This document shows, piece after piece, positions 1 to 6,376 of a stretch of DNA of 6,553 nt (within the stretch, counting starts at the first letter, position 1; every line of letters begins with the position of its first letter). The notes under the pieces are model-generated. The model had not been told where the DNA came from, did no database searches, and saw only the letters and a list, made by a program, of their open reading frames with translations. This stretch comes from Reyranella sp. (GTDB lineage: Bacteria > Pseudomonadota > Alphaproteobacteria > Reyranellales > Reyranellaceae): the NCBI GenBank assembly GCA_004296815.1, contig SCVT01000118.1, forward strand, positions 1-6,553, given 5' to 3'. Both the position numbers and the translations under genes were made by a program.

Positions 1-257
1 TCGGGGCCCTGCTGGCTGTTGACCTTGGTGGTGACCACCAGCTCGTCGCGGTGGCCCTTCATCAGGCGGCCGAGGATCTCCTCGGACTTGCCCTTGCTGT
101 ACTCGTCGGCGGTGTCGAAGAAGTTGATGCCCGCATCGCGGACCGCCTTGTACATCGCGGCCGAGGTGGGCTCGTCGGCATCACCGCCGAAGGACATGGT
201 GCCGAAGCAGAGTTCGGAGACGGAGACGCCGGTGCGGCCGAGGAGCTTTGTCTTCAT
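1..257 (-). CDS. Aldo/keto reductase, N-terminal part (cut by contig start)
   Basis: This is the first 85 codons of an NAD(P)H-dependent aldo/keto reductase, a cytoplasmic (alpha/beta)8-barrel oxidoreductase. The N terminus MKTKLLGRTGVSVSEL is typical of the YajO/YhdN-like branch. The family signature FFDTADEYSKGKSEEILG spans residues 46-63 and supplies the catalytic Asp48 and Tyr53; the catalytic Lys78 lies in VVTTK. The fourth tetrad residue, His, would be encoded beyond the contig edge, so completeness cannot be judged. The substrate cannot be predicted. The start at 257 is chosen because it gives the canonical family N terminus; there is no convincing Shine-Dalgarno, as expected for a gene translated from a polycistronic message. 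It lies 20 bp downstream of the SnoaL-like gene and is probably its operon partner. The family call is very secure. Confidence 0.92.
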   Translation of the reverse strand, partial: MKTKLLGRTGVSVSELCFGTMSFGGDADEPTSAAMYKAVRDAGINFFDTADEYSKGKSEEILGRLMKGHRDELVVTTKVNSQQGP

Positions 258-277
258 GCCGAGGGTTGTAGCACCCC

Positions 278-694
278 TCAGCCGCGCGAGGGAACGAGCC
301 CAAGGGCCTGCATGATCGCGAGGCTGTCCGTCAGGTTCCAGGTCTCGACGATCCGGCCCTGAGGATCGAAGCGGTGCAGATCCCAGAACGTCGCCTGGAT
401 GCGGCGGTTGGTCGGCGCGACGCCCATCACGGGCTTTGTGTGCGTCGCGGTCGTCGTGCAATGGCCCATGACCCAGTCGTCCTCGGCGACCGCATGCTCG
501 ACGACGATCTGCAGGTCGGGCCAGCTTTCACGCGTCGATGCCAGCGACTGCTCGATATGCTGGCGTCCCGGTCCCACGTCGCGCGACCTGAGCTGATGAT
601 CGGGCGCGTAGTAGCTCATGCAGCGATCGAGGTCGCCGTCGTTGAAGGCGGCCTTGGCCTTCAGATAGTTGTCTTTGTTCCTCGCTGCGCTCAT
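278..694 (-). CDS. SnoaL-like / ester cyclase family protein (NTF2-like fold)
   Basis: A 138-aa protein resembling the SnoaL-like polyketide cyclase/ester cyclase group of the NTF2-like superfamily, small cone-shaped alpha+beta barrels that act as cyclases, isomerases or binding proteins. Visible family marks are the early helix with AFNDGDLDRCMSYYAPDH (residues 16-33), WPDL (58-61), the GH-C strand (77-79), PTNRRI (94-99) and the terminal strand GRIVETWNLTDSL followed by MQALGLVP, typical of the family C terminus. The length is normal. The start is fixed by an in-frame TAG at 704-706, three codons upstream; no clear Shine-Dalgarno is seen, so the message may be nearly leaderless. It precedes the aldo/keto reductase by 20 bp on the same strand and diverges from an AraC-type regulator. 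The substrate is unknown; many members of this family in environmental bacteria have no assigned reaction. Confidence 0.87.
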   Translation of the reverse strand: MSAARNKDNYLKAKAAFNDGDLDRCMSYYAPDHQLRSRDVGPGRQHIEQSLASTRESWPDLQIVVEHAVAEDDWVMGHCTTTATHTKPVMGVAPTNRRIQATFWDLHRFDPQGRIVETWNLTDSLAIMQALGLVPSRG

Positions 695-697
695 GGG

Positions 698-715
698 CGC
701 AGTCTACGGTCTGCG
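698..715. promoter_or_regulatory. Imperfect dyad in the AraC/SnoaL divergent promoter gap
   Basis: CGCAG at 698-702 and CTGCG at 711-715 form perfect 5-bp arms, with one further symmetric pair inside (C704/G709). The dyad lies 3 bp upstream of the SnoaL-like start codon in the only 62 bp separating it from the AraC-family gene. It could be an operator or part of the promoter. Short GC-rich dyads arise by chance in such DNA, and AraC regulators more often bind direct repeats, so this is a weak candidate. No convincing -35/-10 pair was found on either strand here. Confidence 0.22.
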
Positions 716-756
716 ACGCCCCTTGCGTTGAACAAACGTGCGGGCAATAGACGGAC

Positions 757-1449
757 ATGGCGTCCGCCACCCCTCCCTTCGCGACGTCGGTCTTCTCGGC
801 CGGTATCGACCGGGTCGCGCTGCACAGCAATCCCGTGACCTGCGTCATCTCGGGCATCCGGGGCGCCGTCTCGGTGATCGGCGGCGGCGAGCGCATCACC
901 GGCGACGTCGTGCTCATCCGCCCGGGCATCGAGCACAGGGTCGTCTGCGAGGGCGGCATCAACGCGATGTACCTCGACGGCCTCTCGTGGCCCGAAGGTG
1001 CGACGCTCGCGGAACGCCTTCAGGGCCGGTTCGGCAATCTGGCCTTCGATGCCCTCTTCCAGGGCAACGGCGCGCAAGAGGAATTGCGTCGGCGCCTCGC
1101 CCACGGCCTGCCGGTATTCCCGCAGCAACTGGCGAGCGTCATCGAGGAGCTGACGTCCGATCCGATGTCGCGGATGTCCCAGCAGGAGCTGGCCGATCGT
1201 TTGAAGATGGAGAGGACCCGGGCACTGCGTCTGTTCAAGGCGGGAACCGGCCAGACCTTCCGCCGGTTCAAGCAATGGGCGGGCCTGCGTCGCGCCGCTC
1301 GGCAGATTGCATCTGGCGAGTTGGTCAGAACGGCCGCGATGGACGGCGGCTTCGCCGACACGGCCCACCTCACCCGGACCTTTCGCAACTCCTTCGGCGT
1401 CACGCCATCGGAGGCCATCGCCGGACTGGCGACGGCCTCCGCAAGATAG
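757..1449 (+). CDS. AraC-family transcriptional regulator
   Basis: A 230-aa DNA-binding regulator with the AraC C-terminal double helix-turn-helix. The first HTH covers roughly residues 138-162 (SQQELADRLKMERTRALRLF) and the second 189-219, ending in the diagnostic GGFADTAHLTRTFRNSFG followed by VTPSEA. The N-terminal part is a short cupin-like sensor; the LIRPGIEHRV stretch (53-62) resembles the cupin strand that precedes the effector pocket. The protein is shorter than the usual 280-300 aa, with a trimmed sensor domain, but shows no sign of breakage. The start is forced by an in-frame TAG at 748-750, so 757 is the first ATG; the purine run AGACGGA just upstream is a poor ribosome site. It is divergent from the SnoaL-like/aldo-keto reductase genes and probably controls them. 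It is convergent with the haloperoxidase-like gene, with only 15 bp between stop codons. Effector unknown. Confidence 0.93.
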   Translation: MASATPPFATSVFSAGIDRVALHSNPVTCVISGIRGAVSVIGGGERITGDVVLIRPGIEHRVVCEGGINAMYLDGLSWPEGATLAERLQGRFGNLAFDALFQGNGAQEELRRRLAHGLPVFPQQLASVIEELTSDPMSRMSQQELADRLKMERTRALRLFKAGTGQTFRRFKQWAGLRRAARQIASGELVRTAAMDGGFADTAHLTRTFRNSFGVTPSEAIAGLATASAR

Positions 1450-1464
1450 ATCGACGAAGGACCT

Positions 1465-2748
1465 TTAGAGGCCCTTGGCGCCGAACGAGCGCTCCAGGGT
1501 CTTCTCGGCCACCTTGCGGCCGATCTCCTGGCCCGCATCGATGTCGAAGCGGTAGTGGATGCCGGCCCACACGCGGGCCTCGGCCGCTTCCTTGCCGATC
1601 GCCAGCAGGCGCGCCTTGTCCTGCGGGAACACGCCCGCGAGGACCACCGCCGCGGCGGTCGAGAAGCAGCCGTGCGCGGCCGGGTAGCTCGGATGGTTCG
1701 GCGGCGGGAAGACGCTCTTCAGCTCGGCGTCGACCATCGTGGGCCGCGGATACCAGAAGGTGAACTTGGCATCCCAGCAGGCGATGCCGGCGTCGAGCAG
1801 CGCCACGTTGACTGCTGTCAGCACACGCGAGGCGACCGCCGGCGAGTAGCCGTACTCGAGCAGCTTCTCACGGGCGATGTCGTTCCACATCGTGTGGGCG
1901 CGCGCGCCGCCGTTCACTTCCCAGAAGGTCGCGCGGTGGTTCGACTTGGGCGAGCGCTTGAACTCCTTGAGCTCGGCCAGGTCCTTCTTGAGCTTCTCCG
2001 ACTCGACCGCCGGCGGCGGCGCGGGACGGAACTCGTTGTTGGCGCTCAGCACCCACGCCTTCCACGTGCCGGCCATCGGCGCGATCGGGTTGGTGCCCTT
2101 CCACTTGTCGGCGCCCTCGGGGACGCTGCCCGTCCACTTGGCGTCGCTGCCGTCGGCCTTGCCGTAGGCCACGGCGAGCGTGCCGACCCTCTGGCCGATC
2201 GCGCGGCCGGTCGCGGCGTCCTGCGCCTGGTCGGCGCCGGCGGCGAGACGGACCCGGATCGCCTCGTCGGCCTTCGCCGCGAACTCGGCGGCCTTGGCCG
2301 GGAAGAAGTAGGACATGACCTCGGCGGCGGCCGCGGCGGCAGCGGCGTACTCGGACGGACCGGTGGTGCCCTTGCGCTGGGCGCGCGCAACCGCGGTGGC
2401 GTCGTCGAGGGCTGCCTGGAAGAGCGCCAGGTGGCGCGCCGACATCGGCAGCGTCACGAACGCCTCCTGCATCTGGTCGAGCAGGATCTCGTTCCAGCGA
2501 TAGGCCGGACCGCCGACGCTCCACCACTGCAGCTTCGCCATGTCGTCGGCCGAGCGGGTGACGGCGATCTTCTTCAGCTCGGCCGCCTGCTGGGCGGTCG
2601 CGGCGGCGGCGGGCATCTCGACCTCGCCGTAGCTCTTGACCAGCCAGCCCTGCGCGCGCGGCGCGGGTCCGGCGGTCTTGTCGGTGGCGAGCGCCGGCAC
2701 GCTCGCGGAGGCGAGCAGCACGGCGATGAACGGTGTGACGAGTTTCAT
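1465..2748 (-). CDS. Exported PAP2 / vanadium-dependent haloperoxidase-like protein
   Basis: A 427-aa protein with a Sec signal peptide (basic MKLV start, hydrophobic core, VPALA cleavage site after residue 21), so it probably acts in the periplasm or outside the cell. The C-terminal third carries the acid-phosphatase/vanadium-haloperoxidase active site: KFTFWYPRP with Lys328 and Arg335, then PSYPAAHG with His359, then ARVWAGIHYRFD with Arg392 and His398. The spacings K-x6-R and R-x5-H equal those of vanadium chloroperoxidase. The usual Ser-Gly of the middle motif (PSGH) is Ala-Ala here. The N-terminal two thirds are helical and alanine-rich, with an eight-alanine run near residue 135, matching the helical bundle of bacterial vanadium-haloperoxidase-like proteins. 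Whether it oxidises halides or hydrolyses phosphate cannot be read from sequence. The start at 2748 is preferred over upstream in-frame starts because of the signal peptide and a good Shine-Dalgarno. It lies 38 bp downstream of the DUF3455 gene, probably in one operon. Confidence 0.9.
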   Translation of the reverse strand: MKLVTPFIAVLLASASVPALATDKTAGPAPRAQGWLVKSYGEVEMPAAAATAQQAAELKKIAVTRSADDMAKLQWWSVGGPAYRWNEILLDQMQEAFVTLPMSARHLALFQAALDDATAVARAQRKGTTGPSEYAAAAAAAAEVMSYFFPAKAAEFAAKADEAIRVRLAAGADQAQDAATGRAIGQRVGTLAVAYGKADGSDAKWTGSVPEGADKWKGTNPIAPMAGTWKAWVLSANNEFRPAPPPAVESEKLKKDLAELKEFKRSPKSNHRATFWEVNGGARAHTMWNDIAREKLLEYGYSPAVASRVLTAVNVALLDAGIACWDAKFTFWYPRPTMVDAELKSVFPPPNHPSYPAAHGCFSTAAAVVLAGVFPQDKARLLAIGKEAAEARVWAGIHYRFDIDAGQEIGRKVAEKTLERSFGAKGL

Positions 2749-2754
2749 GACGAT

Positions 2755-2761
2755 CTTCCTT
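2755..2761 (-). promoter_or_regulatory. Shine-Dalgarno of the haloperoxidase-like gene
   Basis: The minus strand reads AAGGAAG here, 6 nt before the ATG at 2748. It is the clearest ribosome site in the window. It decides the start: the reading frame is open up to 3138, but that extension runs antiframe through the DUF3455 gene and would remove the signal peptide from the N terminus. Confidence 0.65.
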
Positions 2762-2786
2762 CTCTGTCTTTCGGTTGGTTGGGTGG

Positions 2787-3317
2787 TTACTTCCGGAGGA
2801 ACGCGTAGTCGGCCGAGTACGGGACGGCGAGCAGCGCGCCTGCTGCCGGACAGGCGCCCTCGGCGACGCCTCCCTTGGTGTTGATGCGCTGGATGGTCGT
2901 GGTGCCGGCGACGGCGCCGTTGCCCTTGCGGTCTGTGACCTCGAGCTTCAGCAGCGGGATGTCGGCGGCGCTGGCGGCGGGCGCGCGGCCTGCGACCTTG
3001 GCGAACACGATGCTGCCGTCGGCCAACTCCCAGGCCGGGCCGGCATAGTGACGGCCCACGGTCTTGCCGTTCTCGATCAGCGTCGCGACGGGCTCGCGGA
3101 ACGCCCAGGCGAGCGCGCCGTTCGGGCCGGCCTTGCATTCGTAGACCTGCACGCCCTCGGCGTGGAGGAAGGCGATCTGCTGCTGGCCGGGCTCGGCGAT
3201 GGCTGCCGGAACTTCAGCCTGCACCGCGGTCGAGGTCAGCAGGATGGCGATGGTGACGAGCGACGCCGCGGGCGAGGCCAGCAGCATGGCGAGGGTGATG
3301 AGCTTGCGTGTCTTCAT
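2787..3317 (-). CDS. Exported DUF3455 domain protein
   Basis: A 176-aa protein that matches the DUF3455 pattern as I know it: AEGVQVYECK (53-62), then W-x-F and a TL-x-x-NGKTVG segment, GRHYAGPAWE (88-97), DGS (100-102), IQRINTKGG (142-150) and a closing YSADYAFL (167-174). Function is unknown for the family. An N-terminal export signal is visible (MKTRK, a long hydrophobic stretch of about 28 residues, VQA cleavage site after 34). The processed protein would have just two cysteines, Cys61 and Cys156, well placed to be a disulfide in an oxidising compartment (inference). Two starts compete: 3317 (MKTRK) is 12 nt from AAAGGA, and 3329 (MDTV) is 0 nt from it. I chose 3317 because the basic n-region fits a signal peptide directly. 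It is followed after 38 bp by the haloperoxidase-like gene, and is preceded by a 160-bp gap holding two repeat structures. Confidence 0.86.
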   Translation of the reverse strand: MKTRKLITLAMLLASPAASLVTIAILLTSTAVQAEVPAAIAEPGQQQIAFLHAEGVQVYECKAGPNGALAWAFREPVATLIENGKTVGRHYAGPAWELADGSIVFAKVAGRAPAASAADIPLLKLEVTDRKGNGAVAGTTTIQRINTKGGVAEGACPAAGALLAVPYSADYAFLRK

Positions 3318-3321
3318 GACT

Positions 3322-3357
3322 GTATCCATTCCTTTGCTTGAGGCGCGGGATGGATAC
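3322..3357 (-). promoter_or_regulatory. Inverted repeat covering the DUF3455 Shine-Dalgarno and upstream ATG
   Basis: On the plus strand GTATCCATTCC (3322-3332) and GGGATGGATAC (3347-3357) are inverted repeats matching at 10 of 11 positions, with a perfect outer 8-bp arm and a 14-nt spacer. In the minus-strand transcript they would form a hairpin just before the DUF3455 start; the 3' arm contains the GGA of the AAAGGA ribosome site (3330-3335) and the alternative AUG at 3329. It may be a translation-blocking hairpin or a DNA operator. There is no T-tract, so it is not a normal terminator. The repeat itself is certain; its role is inferred. Confidence 0.5.
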
Positions 3358-3428
3358 TTTCGGGATGCTGCAGGCACTATGCCCGGAACGCCGCCATTCT
3401 TTGCCGGCCCGCCGGATACGGAAACCGA

Positions 3429-3465
3429 GTTGATCGATCGACCGTAGTCGTTGATCGATCGGCCG
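3429..3465. repeat. Direct repeat pair, 16 bp, 21-bp period
   Basis: GTTGATCGATCGACCG at 3429-3444 recurs as GTTGATCGATCGGCCG at 3450-3465, with 15 of 16 bases identical and starts 21 bp apart, that is two helical turns. Each copy contains the palindrome GATCGATC (3432-3439 and 3453-3460), so the two copies can also pair as an 8-bp stem. The element lies between the MFS stop codon (3478) and the DUF3455 start. It could be a tandem operator for the DUF3455 operon or a hairpin that limits read-through from the MFS gene; no T-run follows. The sequence fact is sure, the role is not. Confidence 0.5.
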
Positions 3466-3477
3466 GAAAAGACCGCG

Positions 3478-4707
3478 CTACTTCTGTGGGCGGCGCAGTC
3501 CCAGCAGGCCGACGGCGAGCGCCAGCGCGCCGCCGATCAGGAAGCCCGCGCCGTACTCGCCCGTGAGCGTGAGCGCGACACTGAACGCGAGCGGCAAGGT
3601 GAGCGCACCGGCGTCGCCGAACGCCAGCACCGCGCCCGTCGTGGCGCCGATGCGGCCGGGCGGCGAAAGCTGCGCCACCTCGGCCAGCAGCACGCCATGC
3701 CAGCTGACCGCCGTGACGCTGAGCGCACAGGCCGCCGCCGTCGCGCCCCACATCGGCCAAGAGGGCGCGATGATCGCCGTCAGCGTCGCCGCCCCCGCCA
3801 TGGCGATGCCGAGCAGCGCCAGCAGCAGCGCGGGCCGCACGAAGCGCGAGGCGAGCCAGCCCCAGAAGATGCGCGCCGGCACCGCGACCGCGACGGCGAT
3901 GGCGAACACGATGCCCGCCTGCTCGAGCCCGTAGCCCAGGCCACGCACGAGGTAGAGGACGAAGAAACCGGTGAACAGCGTCTGCAGGCCGACGAAGCTG
4001 AACATGGCGAGGCACATCATGCGCAGCGCCGGGTCGCGCAGCACCGAGGCGACGTTGGCGCGGATGTCGGCCGGCGACAGCGGCTGCGCCGGATTGCGGT
4101 CGGTGTCGAAGCGCTCGCGCAGTGGCTGCAGCGCCAGCGCCGTCAGCAGGCAGAGGCCGCCGATGACCAGGAGCGTCGTGCGCCAGTCCGAGACCGTGAC
4201 CAGCCACGGCGCCACCACGCCCGCCGCCATCAGGCCGATCGGCACGCCGCACTGCTTGATCGAGAATATGAGCGGCGCCAGGTGCCTGGGCGACAGCCGC
4301 CCCAGCAGATGCGAGCTCGACGGCGTTGACACCGCCTGCCCCAGCCCGCCCAGCACCGTGCCGGCCGCGAACAGCACGAGCCAGCCCGGACTCATGATCG
4401 CGAGGCTGAGCCCCAGCGCCGTCATGCCGATCTGGGTCATGCGCATGGCGCCGTAGCGCAGGATGAAGCCGCCGCAGCACATTGTCGTGACGAAGGCCGC
4501 CAGCGAGCCCACCGAGAGATAGACCCCGACCAGAGCCGGATCGATCGCCAGGTCGACCACGATCGCCGCCGCGATCAGCGGCACGGTCGACCGCCCCAGC
4601 GTCGCCAGCGACTGCTGGATCGTCATCGTGGTCAGCGCGAGATAGAGGGCGGAGATGGCGTGTATCCCTGTCGATCGTTCGCTCAGCAGAAGAGCAGAAG
4701 ATGACAT
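3478..4707 (-). CDS. MFS transporter, 12 transmembrane helices
   Basis: A 409-aa inner-membrane carrier of the major facilitator superfamily. Two six-helix halves are separated by a polar cytoplasmic loop at about residues 194-228 (PLRERFDTDRNPAQPLSPAD region). The TM2-TM3 loop GGFILRYGAMRM (79-90) is a degenerate motif A, keeping the Gly, Arg and basic end but not the Asp. SIKQCGVPIG (149-158) in the fifth-helix area matches a motif shared by many prokaryotic MFS carriers. The substrate cannot be predicted. The start is uncertain: ATG at 4707 gives a short 15-residue lead into TM1, while ATG at 4761 in the same frame would add 18 basic residues and overlap the GMC gene; neither has a good Shine-Dalgarno. 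I favour 4707. It is divergent from the GMC oxidoreductase, which suggests it moves that enzyme's substrate or product (inference). The gap of 160 bp to DUF3455 argues against a shared operon. Confidence 0.92.
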   Translation of the reverse strand: MSSSALLLSERSTGIHAISALYLALTTMTIQQSLATLGRSTVPLIAAAIVVDLAIDPALVGVYLSVGSLAAFVTTMCCGGFILRYGAMRMTQIGMTALGLSLAIMSPGWLVLFAAGTVLGGLGQAVSTPSSSHLLGRLSPRHLAPLIFSIKQCGVPIGLMAAGVVAPWLVTVSDWRTTLLVIGGLCLLTALALQPLRERFDTDRNPAQPLSPADIRANVASVLRDPALRMMCLAMFSFVGLQTLFTGFFVLYLVRGLGYGLEQAGIVFAIAVAVAVPARIFWGWLASRFVRPALLLALLGIAMAGAATLTAIIAPSWPMWGATAAACALSVTAVSWHGVLLAEVAQLSPPGRIGATTGAVLAFGDAGALTLPLAFSVALTLTGEYGAGFLIGGALALAVGLLGLRRPQK

Positions 4708-4759
4708 GAAGCGCCTGCAAGAGTCGCGCCTTCGCCCGTTGCGGGGTACGCTCTGCGGC

Positions 4760-6376
4760 ATGAAAGACGGAGGAACGTTCGACTATATCGTGACGGGCGC
4801 TGGCTCCGCGGGCTGCGCCGTCGCCGGCCGCCTCTCCGAGGACGGCCGCTTCCGCGTGCTGCTGCTCGAGGCGGGACCGAAGGACACCTATCCCTGGATC
4901 CACGTGCCGCTCGGCTATCACAAGACCTTCAACAATCCGAAGGTCAACTGGATGTTCGACAGCGAGCCCGAGCCCGAGCTCAACAACCGCATCATGTACC
5001 AGCCGCGCGGCAAGGTGCTGGGCGGCACCAGCTCGATCAACGGCATGGTCTACATGCGCGGCAACGCGGCCGACTACGACGAGTGGCGCCAGCGCGGCTG
5101 CGAGGGCTGGGACTACCAGTCCGTGCTCCGCTACTTCCGGCGCGCCGAGGACAATGCCCGCGGCGCGAATGAATTCCACGGCGCCGGCGGGCCGCTCAAG
5201 GTCACCGACCATCGCTGGCATCCGCCGCTCGCCCAGGCGATGCACGACGCCGCGGTCGAGGCTGGCATCCCGGCCAATCCCGACTTCAACGGCGCCACCC
5301 AGGACGGTGTCGGCTTCTACCAGACCACGATCGGCGGCAATGCGCGGCGCTGGTCCTCGGCCCGCGCCTATCTCGCGGGCGCCAAGCAGCGCAAGAACCT
5401 CACGATCGCCACGGCCGCGCACGCCACGAAGCTCGTGATCGAGAACGGCCGCGCCACCGGCATCGAGTACAACACGCCCTACGGCCCGGTGCGTGCCAAG
5501 GCCACGCGCGAGATCGTCGTGTCGGGCGGCGTCTACGGCAGCCCGCAGCTCCTGCTGGTCTCGGGCCTCGGCCCGGCCGCGCATCTCAAGGAGCACGGCA
5601 TCGAGGTGGTGCGCGACCTGCCCGGAGTCGGCAGCAACCTGCACGACCATTTCAACAGCTACATCGCCTACCGCTGCACCCGGCCCGAGACGATGAACGA
5701 CCTCGCCAACAGCCTGCCGCGCCGCCTGCTCGCCGGCATGCAGTACCTGTTCGGCCGCACCGGGCCGCTCGCCAGCATGGGCCTGTTCGTCGGCGCGCTC
5801 GTAAGAAGTGACAAGCGGCTGGAGCGGCCCGACCTTCAGATCAACATGTTCGCCTGGGCGATCAAGACGCGCGACCGCAACGGCGTGCAGCCGCAGCCCT
5901 TCTCCGCCTTCGGCCTCTCGCCGGTCCATCTCACGCCCGAGGGTCGCGGCACGGTGCGACTGAAGTCGCCGGACCCTTTGGCTGCGCCCGAGATCCGCTT
6001 CAACTTCCTGAAGACGCAAAACGACTGGAACGCGATGCTGGCCGGCATGCGCATCTGCCGCGAGATCGCGAAGCAGCCTTCGCTCGCGCCCTACATCGCC
6101 GAGGAGATCCTGCCCGGCCCGCACGTCACCGGAGATACCGAGCTGCGCGCCGACCTGCGCGAGCGCGGCGTCTCCAACCTCCACCCCGTCGGCACCTGCC
6201 GCATGGGCCACGGCTCCGACGCCGTGGTCGATCCGCAGCTCAAGGTGCACGGCATCGAGGGCCTGCGCGTCGCCGACGCCTCGATCATGCCCAGCATCGT
6301 CGCCGGCAACACCAACGCCCCCTCGATCATGATCGGCGAGAAGTGTGCCGACATGGTGAGGCAGGCCGCCGGCTGA
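4760..6376 (+). CDS. GMC-family FAD-dependent oxidoreductase (choline dehydrogenase-like)
   Basis: A complete 538-aa glucose-methanol-choline oxidoreductase, the usual family length, oxidising an alcohol to an aldehyde or ketone with FAD. The N-terminal dinucleotide-binding fold is FDYIVTGAGSAGCAVAG, with the Gly triad at 13-18 and the ribose-binding Glu37 in LLLEAG. The first GMC signature is PRGKVLGGTSSINGMVYMRG (82-101) and the second SGGVYGSPQLLLVSGLG (255-271), where Val replaces the small residue usual in GAxGSP. PGVGSNLHDH is at 288-297. The catalytic pair is His475 in HPVGTCRMG and Asn517 in AGNTNAPSIMIGEK. No signal peptide, so it is cytoplasmic or loosely membrane-linked. It resembles BetA and AlkJ in style, but the substrate is not determined, and no betaine pathway genes are nearby. 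Starts at 4655 and 4706 are in frame but add sequence foreign to the family; 4760 gives the standard N terminus. It diverges from the MFS gene. Confidence 0.94.
   Translation: MKDGGTFDYIVTGAGSAGCAVAGRLSEDGRFRVLLLEAGPKDTYPWIHVPLGYHKTFNNPKVNWMFDSEPEPELNNRIMYQPRGKVLGGTSSINGMVYMRGNAADYDEWRQRGCEGWDYQSVLRYFRRAEDNARGANEFHGAGGPLKVTDHRWHPPLAQAMHDAAVEAGIPANPDFNGATQDGVGFYQTTIGGNARRWSSARAYLAGAKQRKNLTIATAAHATKLVIENGRATGIEYNTPYGPVRAKATREIVVSGGVYGSPQLLLVSGLGPAAHLKEHGIEVVRDLPGVGSNLHDHFNSYIAYRCTRPETMNDLANSLPRRLLAGMQYLFGRTGPLASMGLFVGALVRSDKRLERPDLQINMFAWAIKTRDRNGVQPQPFSAFGLSPVHLTPEGRGTVRLKSPDPLAAPEIRFNFLKTQNDWNAMLAGMRICREIAKQPSLAPYIAEEILPGPHVTGDTELRADLRERGVSNLHPVGTCRMGHGSDAVVDPQLKVHGIEGLRVADASIMPSIVAGNTNAPSIMIGEKCADMVRQAAG

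Noticed and set aside
1457..1476. Possible terminator hairpin AAGGACC / GGCCCTT between the AraC and haloperoxidase-like genes
   Set aside because: The stem is only 7 bp with one mismatch, has no T-tract, and overlaps the stop codon and last codons of the minus-strand gene.
2300..2350. Alanine-codon run (GCC/GCG/GCT repeats) that resembles a microsatellite
   Set aside because: It encodes eight alanines within a helical part of the exported protein with mixed codons, ordinary for high-GC coding DNA.
1555..2808. A 417-codon plus-strand frame opposite the haloperoxidase-like gene
   Set aside because: Composition is Gly/Arg/Val/Leu-rich shadow coding, with no motif, while the opposite strand has a signal peptide and a complete active site.
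2749..3138. N-terminal extension of the haloperoxidase-like frame up to 3138
   Set aside because: It overlaps the DUF3455 gene out of frame, is Arg-rich and would bury the signal peptide; a good Shine-Dalgarno supports 2748.
3404..3415. CCGGC/GCCGG inverted repeat in the MFS-DUF3455 gap
   Set aside because: Five-bp GC-only arms with a 2-bp spacer occur often by chance in DNA of this composition.
4708..4759. Promoter elements in the MFS/GMC divergent gap, including a TACGCT-like -10 at 4747
   Set aside because: No matching -35 at a proper distance, and the box would lie only 7 bp before the GMC ATG; too weak to annotate.
3377..6250. A 957-codon open frame on the minus strand running across the MFS and GMC regions
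   Set aside because: Over 3478-4707 it is out of frame with the MFS gene, and over 4760-6250 it is antisense to the GMC gene, both of which have clear family motifs. Its product is Arg/Ala/Gly/His-rich with no recognisable domain. Long stop-free antisense frames are expected at this GC content.
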